From contig CM040429.1 of NCBI GenBank assembly GCA_022702705.1, positions 115,483,943 through 115,547,942 of the forward strand: 64,000 bases of DNA, in the 5' to 3' direction. Positions within the stretch are counted from its first letter, which is position 1; each line of letters begins with the position of its first letter. Source of the DNA: Papilionanthe hookeriana x Papilionanthe teres (Eukaryota; Streptophyta; Magnoliopsida; Asparagales; Orchidaceae). The notes under the pieces were generated by a model that had not been told where the DNA came from, did no database searches, and saw only the letters and a program-made list of their open reading frames with translations. The translations under genes were made by a program, and so were the position numbers. This document shows, one piece after another, positions 57,064 through 64,000 of this stretch.

Positions 57064-57273
57064 GTAAGAGCACTACTCCTAAGTAAATTTTTTCTTTTAT
57101 TTTCACCATGTATTTTGAGTACATTTTGCAAAATCTTGAAATCACTATTATGGTGAAAATTTGAGGAAAAACTTAAGAAATTGCTTGGATTTAGTGAAAA
57201 TATCTTTTGGAGGATAGTTTAGCAAGTTTACCTTGATTTTAGAATTTATGGTGAATTTTTTGTGAATTTTTAG
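57064..57273 (+). other. Candidate leader intron before third ORF
   Basis: GAG|GTAAGAG donor at 57064, T-rich interior with TTTTATTTTCACCATG, and TTTTTAG acceptor at 57267-57273, three nt before the ATG at 57276. 210 nt; the minus element has about 200 nt with the same layout. Confidence 0.5.
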
Positions 57274-57275
57274 AG

Positions 57276-58393
57276 ATGGCTCCAAAGTTAAAGCATGCGA
57301 GAGAAAAGGCCAGATTTGATTCTGACAAATTTGTTAACACGAGGATTGAGGAACTATACGTTGACGCACTGCAGTCACGTAAGTTGATTCCTGAGCGTGT
57401 ATTTAGTAAGCCAGGAGAAGTAATTGAAGAATGATTGCTAGAAGGAACTGAAGAATTATCGTTAGCTTCTTCGTCAGTCATTGGTGTTTACGTAGTCGAA
57501 GAATTTTATGTAAATATGCCTCGCCGAGGAAGAGAATCAAGTGATGGTTAGGAAGCATGAGGTCAACTTTTCTTCTGGGGAAATCAACACTTTTTATGGA
57601 CTACCTCCTGACATGTTTTGTTTTTATTCTAACTATCATCCTACGGAAGGAGAATTAGATGAGATCATGGAATTTCTGACTGATGGAATAGGATTATGGA
57701 AAAGAACAAATGATAGAAGAGTGAACTTTCCTACTTCCAAATTGAATGCCACTCCTAAGGCGTGGCATTATTTTATCTCATCTAAATTGTTACCTTCGAG
57801 TCATACTAGTGAAGTAACAAGAGAAAAAGCTATGTTGAACCATTGCATTCAACAAGGGATGCCTATTGACATTGGAGGTATAATTTATGATTATGTTTTG
57901 AACTGTGTTAGATCAACCACTACTGCAGATATGGGATTTCCTTCCTTGATTCATTCATTATGTGAACGATCTGGAGTGAAGTTTGAAACCTGAGAAGAGG
58001 TACTTCAGCCATTAAGACCAATTACCAATGTCAACGTTGGTGCTTAAAGTGTACATTCAGAGTTTGGTTGGAGAGGAGGATTTGGTAGGGCTTCTATCGC
58101 TTCGCTTCGCCGCATCTACTTCTCGTGCTACTACTTCACGTGCTTCATCATCTACAGATTCACAGACTAGTTTGTTAATAAAGATTTTGAAGAAAGTGAG
58201 TTTTACTCATGAGCATGTTAGAGATATTGATGGTAAAGTGGATATTGTGGAAAGATATATTGTGAAACATGATGAGTATGAGGAGAGTTATCAGCAATAT
58301 TTGGATAGACTGATTAGAGGTGATCAGAGTGCTGAGATGCCCCCTCATCCATTCTACATACCATATGTGAAATCTAGGGATTGGAATGAGTAG
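57276..58393 (+). pseudogene. Third ORF, plant transposon (PF20167-like) protein, broken
   Basis: Begins MAPKLKHAREKARFDSDKF, parallel to the minus copy. Stops near 57434 and 57548; the frame 57541-57993 has SKLNATPKAWHYFISSKLLP, SSHTSEVTREKAMLNHCIQQ and IDIGGIIYDYV, the conserved core of the plant-transposon domain. A further frame (58028-58393) has a serine/threonine linker and a coiled helix. It ends just before a GAT repeat that encodes an acidic tail in another frame. Function unknown. Placed after pol, like an env-type ORF, but no transmembrane segment is visible. Confidence 0.7.
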
Positions 58394-58428
58394 GATGATG
58401 ATGATGATGATGATGAGGATGATGAGTG
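58391..58428. repeat. GAT trinucleotide repeat
   Basis: Seven GAT units then GAGGATGATGAG; corresponds to the Asp-rich end of the third ORF. Confidence 0.9.
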
Positions 58429-59961
58429 GATTTATGTTATTTTTTTTCATTGTGGTATTGTTGTTGATGTACTGATGTGTGTTTTGTTTAGTATTTAGTT
58501 TGATCATTGTGTTGTGATGTGAACCTTGATAGTATGCAGACTGTAGTTTGTATTATTTTTCTGTTATGCATATTTAGATGTATTGTTGTTATTGTATTGA
58601 TTTTTTATATGTTGCTTTGTGGTAGTGATGTGTATTAGTAAATGTTTTTATGTGTATTTTATGTCAGATTTTTTAGTAGTGTGTACTTTAATTCAAAAAC
58701 TGTTAGGAGATTATAAACCACTATTGGGAACTTATACTTAGGAAACTACATGTTTAAAATTTTTCAAATTCCACTATCATCCGTTATTTGTATCGTGTGT
58801 TATTTAAGTTCATTGTGTATTTCGTTTTGAAAACCTCCACTACTGTAGAAGTCTTTTTGAAATTTTTACTTTTCTTTGTATAAAAATTGTTTTGAAAAAC
58901 TAAATTTGATTACATTTTACTCATGTTATTTATATTGTTATACTTGCATATTAGGATATTAAAAATTCCTGCAAGCATGATATGTTAGTTTTTATATCTC
59001 ACACATGTATCATTTCTTATGCTCAAATGTTTTATCTTAACTAAAAATTAAAGTTTTAAAAATAAAGATTTTTAAAAACCTAAAATTTTATTTGATTCTC
59101 AAGAAAACTTAAAATGAATCTTATTTTTGATTGAGAAAAATTATGTACATGAAGTTATATTAGGGGAACAAAAATTTTGAATATAGAAATGAATAAAAGA
59201 ATTTAGTTAAAATTTATAGTAATCATGAAAAACTTAAAGTTAAAATTTTCTTAATGAAGAGGTGTTAAATAAAGTTAAACTATCTTTAGTAAGAAGTTTT
59301 GTATTTTTGGATAAATAAAAGATTTGAAGTTTATTCTTCAAAGCTTAAATTTCTTTTATCAAGAAAGTAATTTTCAAATATTATTATTATGATTTTTAAG
59401 AGAAAGAAGTATATCCGACCTTTATTTTAAAAGCGAAGGGTGGAATTCAGAATCATTAAAGGCCTATCCAGATATAGTAATCCTTGCCTTATAAAAAAAG
59501 AAAAAAAAGAGAGAAAAAGAAAAAGTGAAAAAATAATATATGAAAAGGGAGGAGAAGCATGAGGATTTAAGGGCCTAATCAAAAATTGGTTTCATACCTA
59601 AAGTTTAAGATATAAGTTCAGAGAAAATCTAAAGCTTAAGATTATAATATAGTAAGTAAAATAATTTTGAAATAAAGATTTTTAAGTGAGAAAAATATGT
59701 GTTTGAGTTTTATATTTTTAATAATCTACAAATATTTCTGAATTAGATAGAAACTTATATTTGTCATTTTCCTTTACTTAAGAACTTTTTAACTGTAAGT
59801 TGTTTTTAATTAGTGAAATTTTTTCTAAATTGGACTATTCCATTTCTAGAACAAAATTTCGTTATCTTCCTAAGGAACTCATTACATAATTTGCATGCTA
59901 AAATGTTCTATGAGATTAACTGTCACTTGAGGACAAGTAACATTTTAAGTTTAGGGGATTT
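58429..59961 (+). other. 3' untranslated internal region and polypurine tract of plus Athila
   Basis: AT-rich, no coding. From 59390 on it matches 41277-41846. Ends in TTTAGGGGATTTTG (59950-59963), the polypurine tract next to the LTR. Confidence 0.8.
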
Positions 59962-61783
59962 TGATACACCTAAAATATATAGTATTTTTATGCACATTTT
60001 TATACCTATTTTTAATGATATTGCACTTTAATGGAAGGTATTTTGTGTTTTTCTTGCAGGTATGATGAAAATGAATGGCCATGATGAAAGGAGCAAAATT
60101 GGATCAAATTTGGAGCAAAAAAATGAAAAATGAAAATTTAGCACCTGCGACTATAGCGCACTAGTGCCAGCACTTAGCCGCCACAGTTAAAAATCAAAAT
60201 CTAAAGGAATTTGGCGCCAATTTCAAAGGCGATGGGATGCAACTCTTGGTGGTAATTTCCATAACTCCCTTTGGGCGGCAAGTTTGAATGAAGGGGTGCA
60301 TTCTTTGGTGGATACATTAAATCTGGACACATTTTGAAGAGACACCAAGGCACCTTTTGGTTTAATTTTTAAAGAGACTCTTAGGAATAACTATGTGCTC
60401 TTCCTTTGCATTTTGAAGAGAGTTTTCATTAGGAATAGGAGTAGAGAGTAAAGAAGGGCTCTTCCATTACATTTTGAAAAGAGTTTTCATTTGGAGTAGG
60501 AGTAGAGAGTAGAAAGAAAAAAAGGGTCGGAGTGAAGTCTTCTCCTACCCACTTCTTTTCTTTCTTTTAGTTTAGTTTCTATTGAAGTCTGAAGTTTATT
60601 CTGAGTAATCGGAGTTGTGGGATCCGCTCTGAGGAGTAATTTAGTGAAGAGTTAAAGTTTCAGAGGAACTTCCTAAGTCTTATGGAGAGAATTTTCAGAT
60701 AAGTGTTTACTTTTGTTCTTACATTTACCTTTTTAATTAATACTTGTTTTTGTTTGTTGTTTTTCTTGTGGTTTTTAATTTCAAATCAATGTGTTTTTGT
60801 ATTTTCTCAATGCATTTTGAGTAGTTTACTTTATCTTTTTCTTTCTTAAATGGAGAAGTAATTAGTTTATGGAGAATTATTGTGGAAAGTATAAGTGTTT
60901 AAAGTTGGAAGAAGTTGTGAAGATTGATTCTGAAAACTTTGTTTACTTCTTAATTTGTCCTGTTAATTTGTAGAATTTTTTGAGAGTATGTAAGATCTAA
61001 TGCGGTATTGTCTCATAAAAGTTAGTAAGAATCACATGCAATTATATGGGTGAGAATTGTAGTCCATATAATTGAATGTAATATTAGAAGACATTTTTAT
61101 GGAAGGGAGTAAAATTAGAGGATTTTAGAGTGACGAGTTAAAACCCCCTAATTTGGCTTCAAGTTTTGAATTTTGTTATAAGATGTTAGCCTCCGACTGG
61201 TGGGAATCGAGTGAACTCTGGAGTGAGAGACTCAGTATCTTCCCCGCCTAACCATGTTCAAATTGATAAAAATTTCAAATTAACATATGTTCTTTATAGA
61301 ACCAAGTAAGGGTAAAAAACACATTTGCTTCTATCTATCACAACAAATTTAAATACTTCAACAACAATACTTTAATAATTACTACTACTTCATAAAAGGA
61401 AAGAAAATATATTCTAGTTAATAGTGTTTTACATACAGTGTTATTAGTTATTATAATTTTAATTTCTTGCTTAACATTTTATTAAGGAAATTTCAAAAGA
61501 CAAATCAACTTTCAAAACTTTTCTAAATTAAGACATACTTTCAAAAGCCATTAAAAAAAGTAAAAAGATAATTTTTTGATTCCTTTAAAGATTTTCATAT
61601 TTTCCCTGTGGGTTTGATATCTCGGGGCTTAATCAGAATGTCCTATATAACTTGATAAACGGTATGTATACTTGTGTAGTATCCCATATTATAAAATCAT
61701 AATTTTCATATCTAAACCATCAGCACATATATATATCGGTGCGAGACCAAGTTTTTTGGCGCACATATATTTATCGGGGATCA
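59962..61783 (+). repeat. 3' LTR of plus Athila
   Basis: TGATACACCTAAAATATATAG ... CGGGGATCA. Matches 41847-43771 along its length, with only two units of the 60 bp tandem repeat and a decayed GC cluster (60140-60186). Confidence 0.88.
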
Positions 61784-62790
61784 ACGGTTCAAGAATTTTC
61801 TAAATTATTTGGATTAATCCATGGTCGCTCGATCCCGTGTTTCGGAACGGGCAACTCAGATTGAACTGCTCGCTGTTCGCTATCCGAATCCGCGCAGCAG
61901 ATCTTCCAGCCGTTCGACAGTACGAGGACACGTGGCGGCCTCTAGTAATTTTGGAGCCATTTTAATTTCGAAAATTCATCTCTTTGCACAGACCTCCTTA
62001 AAATAAAAATAAAAATACCTCTAGAAAGCTTTTGAAGAGAAGAAAATTATGAAATTAAAATCATAATTTTATTCTCTGTATATAATTTTTAAATAATTAA
62101 ATACTCTCTGGAGTATTTTAATTATTAAAAATTATTTATAAATCAGAAAAATCTGAAACTTTGAGGGATTGATCTTTTGGCCTTTGGGGACCATTCATAA
62201 TTTTTCCTAGGATAGAAAACTCTTTTAAGACTACTTTTTCTAAATTTCAAAACATTTTGTAATTACTGCAAAAAAAATTATTAAAAATGAAAATTAAGAA
62301 AAATAAGGTTGAAAATGACTAGAGAATTTAGGGTGACTAACATTACCCCTAAAATGACATTTCCTAGGTCATTAAATAACTTTAAATGACATTTTTTGAA
62401 TTAAGGGTTAAAATTTATTAAAATTTAATAATTTAAACCCTAAAAAACACCTTTTTAACCAAAATTGGTCTATCCTTCCATTAATCAAATCAAAATTGAA
62501 ATTGAACTCTAAAAAGACATGTTTTAACCATAGAAAAATTTAAAATTATAGTTTTCTCCTTTAGAGTTAAAAATAGTAAATTTTAAATTTACAATTCATG
62601 CCCTAAAACACCTTAAACCCTAAACTTAGCTTCAAATGACATACAGGGTTAACCAAATCTTAAGCTTTAGGTCTGGTTAGGTCTAGGGTAAACTCAAACC
62701 CTAACTGACTTAGGGTTTTACTCGTCACTTCAGGACTAGTGGGTCTGACCCTTATAGAACCAAAGTCAAAACCTAAAATGTTAAGTTCAA
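61784..62790 (-). mobile_element. Probable right part of giant-LTR relative D
   Basis: Read on the minus strand, GAGGTATTTTTATTTTTATT then TGCAAAGAGATGAATTTTCG (about 61968-62020) lines up with B 8548-8600 (GGGGTATTTTTATTTTATTT, TGCAAAGATATGAATTTTTG), and both are followed by a GC-rich block (61830-61950 here; 8640-8850 in B). So it is a diverged reversed member of the giant LTR group, cut on its left by the plus Athila. The small ORF at 61821-62006 is a by-product of the GC-rich block. Confidence 0.5.
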
Positions 62791-63595
62791 AATTACATTA
62801 AGTTTAAGATGACAAATTAGACTTAACAAAACTCAGTTCAACCTTAATCACATTAGGTTTAACCCAACGAATTCCTAATTAAGTATAAGTAGACAAAATT
62901 AGACCTAATTAACCATCTAAACCCATATCACATTGGGTTTAAAACATAAAACAACTCTTAATTAGTTTAAGAAGACAAAATTAGTCTTAATTAACCATCT
63001 AAACCCTAATAACATTAGGTTTAAGACATAAAACAACTCTTAATTAAGTCTAAGAAGACAAAATTATACTTCATTAACCATCTAAACCCTAATCACTTTG
63101 GGTTTAAGACATAAAACAACTCTTAATTAAGTTTAAAGACAAATTAGACTTAATTAACCATTTAAACCCTAATTGCATTAAGTTTAAGACATAAACATCC
63201 ATTAATTAAGTTTAAAGACATATTAGACTTAATTAACTAATTAAATCTTAATCATATTGGAATTTAAGACATAAACATCCTTAATTAAGTTTAAAAGACA
63301 AATTAGACCTAATTAATCATCTAAATCCTAATTATACTGGATTTAAAACATAAACCATCCTTAATTAAGTTTAAAAGACAAATTAACTTTAATTAATCAC
63401 TTAAACCCTGATTACATTAAGTTTAAGACATAGACAACCCTTAATTAAGATTAAAAGACATTAGAGTTATTAATCATCTAAACCCTAATCACATTAGGTT
63501 TAAGACATAAATAACCCTTAATTAAGTTTAAATGACAAGTTAATACTTAATTAACCACTTAAATCCTAATTACATTGGGTTTAGACATAATCAAA
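62791..63595. repeat. AT-rich tandem array, about 75-83 bp period
   Basis: About ten diverged copies of a unit with TTAATTAAGTTTAA(A)GACA, AATTAGACTTAATTAACCAT, CTAAACCCTAATCACATT and GGGTTTAAGACATAAA. The ACCCTAAT words look telomere-like but are part of a longer unit. Confidence 0.85.
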
Positions 63596-63656
63596 TTATA
63601 ATGAAGACATATTGAACATAATTAAAACTCAAAACTCTAATTAGACAACCATAATT

Positions 63657-64000
63657 AAGTCTAATTAATCTAATTAAACCTTACACAATAAGATTTAATT
63701 AAACCATAAACCTTAAATAGACTTAACCATAATTAAATATAATTAATCTAATTAAGCCTTACACAATAAGGTTTAATGAAACCATAAACCCTAAATAGAC
63801 TTAACCCTAATTAAGTCTACTTAATCTAATTAAACCCTACACAACAAGGTTTAATTAAACCATAAACCCCAATTAAACTTAACCCATATGAAGTCTAATT
63901 AATCAATTGAACCTTACCCAAATTAGGTTTAATTAACCTTAAACCAATTAGACTTAACCCATGTTAAGTCTAATTAATAAATTAAACCTTACCCAATTAA
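63657..64000. repeat. AT-rich tandem array, 78 bp period, runs off the window
   Basis: Units start at 63657, 63735, 63813, 63891 and 63966 (AAGTCTAATTAATCTAATTA ... ACTTAACCC). Spacing 78, 78, 78, 75. Related in wording to the array before it but a distinct unit, and it continues past 64000. Confidence 0.9.

Larger units (their letters stand above)
41847..61783 (+). mobile_element. Athila-type Ty3/gypsy retrotransposon, plus strand, split by LTR C
   Basis: LTRs at 41847-43771 and 59962-61783; tRNA-Asp-type primer-binding site at 43778-43795; then gag, protease, RT/RNase H, integrase, small coiled ORF and third ORF in the same order as the minus element. The integrase is split by giant solo LTR C (48356-54675); without it the element is about 13.6 kb. 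It is a separate, diverged lineage of the same family. Many stops, so inactive. No target duplication could be found since the left flank is Athila tail DNA. Confidence 0.9.

Noticed and set aside
62791..64000. CRISPR-like or telomeric repeats
   Set aside because: Units of 75-83 bp without spacers, in plant DNA; the ACCCTAAT words are part of longer units and not a telomere array.

Overview
The window is nuclear plant DNA from an AT-rich, transposon-packed region. It holds no intact host gene, rRNA, tRNA or CRISPR array. The plant assignment rests on Athila-type Ty3/gypsy polyproteins, primer-binding sites matching plant tRNA-Asp, a Tat-type Gag, a plant-transposon (PF20167-like) ORF, and a fragment resembling plant mitochondrial acyl carrier protein. 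The species cannot be named. Almost everything is nested LTR-retrotransposon sequence.

Layout, left to right. (1) 1-13808: a giant LTR 'A' (its left end lies outside the window) split by a second copy 'B', a solo LTR of 7,307 bp at 4485-11791 with a perfect GGGGA target duplication. (2) 13809-23163: a decayed, mostly unrecognisable region with two Tat-type gag remnants on opposite strands and a degenerate tandem array. (3) 23164-25388: a diverged, truncated giant LTR 'E'. (4) 25389-27609: the left part of another giant-LTR relative 'D'. (5) 27610-41110: a complete but dead Athila-type element on the minus strand, TSD GTATG. (6) 41116-41276: a short unassigned piece, then the 3' tail of an Athila internal region (41277-41846). 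(7) 41847-61783: a second, plus-strand Athila-type element. Its integrase gene is cut by a third giant LTR 'C', a solo LTR of 6,320 bp at 48356-54675 with TSD CACCA. (8) 61784-64000: probably the right part of D, ending in tandem arrays of about 80 and 78 bp.

Within LTR C the middle 3.1 kb is unrelated to A and B. It carries gene-like DNA, including the last 33 or so codons of a mitochondrial acyl carrier protein, between faint inverted repeats.

The most interesting signal is shared by the two Athila elements. Each has the same GC-rich inverted-repeat cluster (core like GGCGCCTAGGCGCC) at three matching places: in the LTR, after pol before a small coiled-coil ORF, and before a third ORF. In each place an A/T-rich TATA-like box follows (clear in some copies, weak in others), and the third ORF is also preceded by a candidate 200-210 nt leader intron. 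This looks like an LTR-type promoter module reused as internal promoters. Every coding region is broken by stops and frameshifts, so nothing here should make working protein. Orientation of the giant LTR family is unresolved; '+' for A, B and E is only a labelling convention (reading from TGTCGGCA to GGTCAACA).
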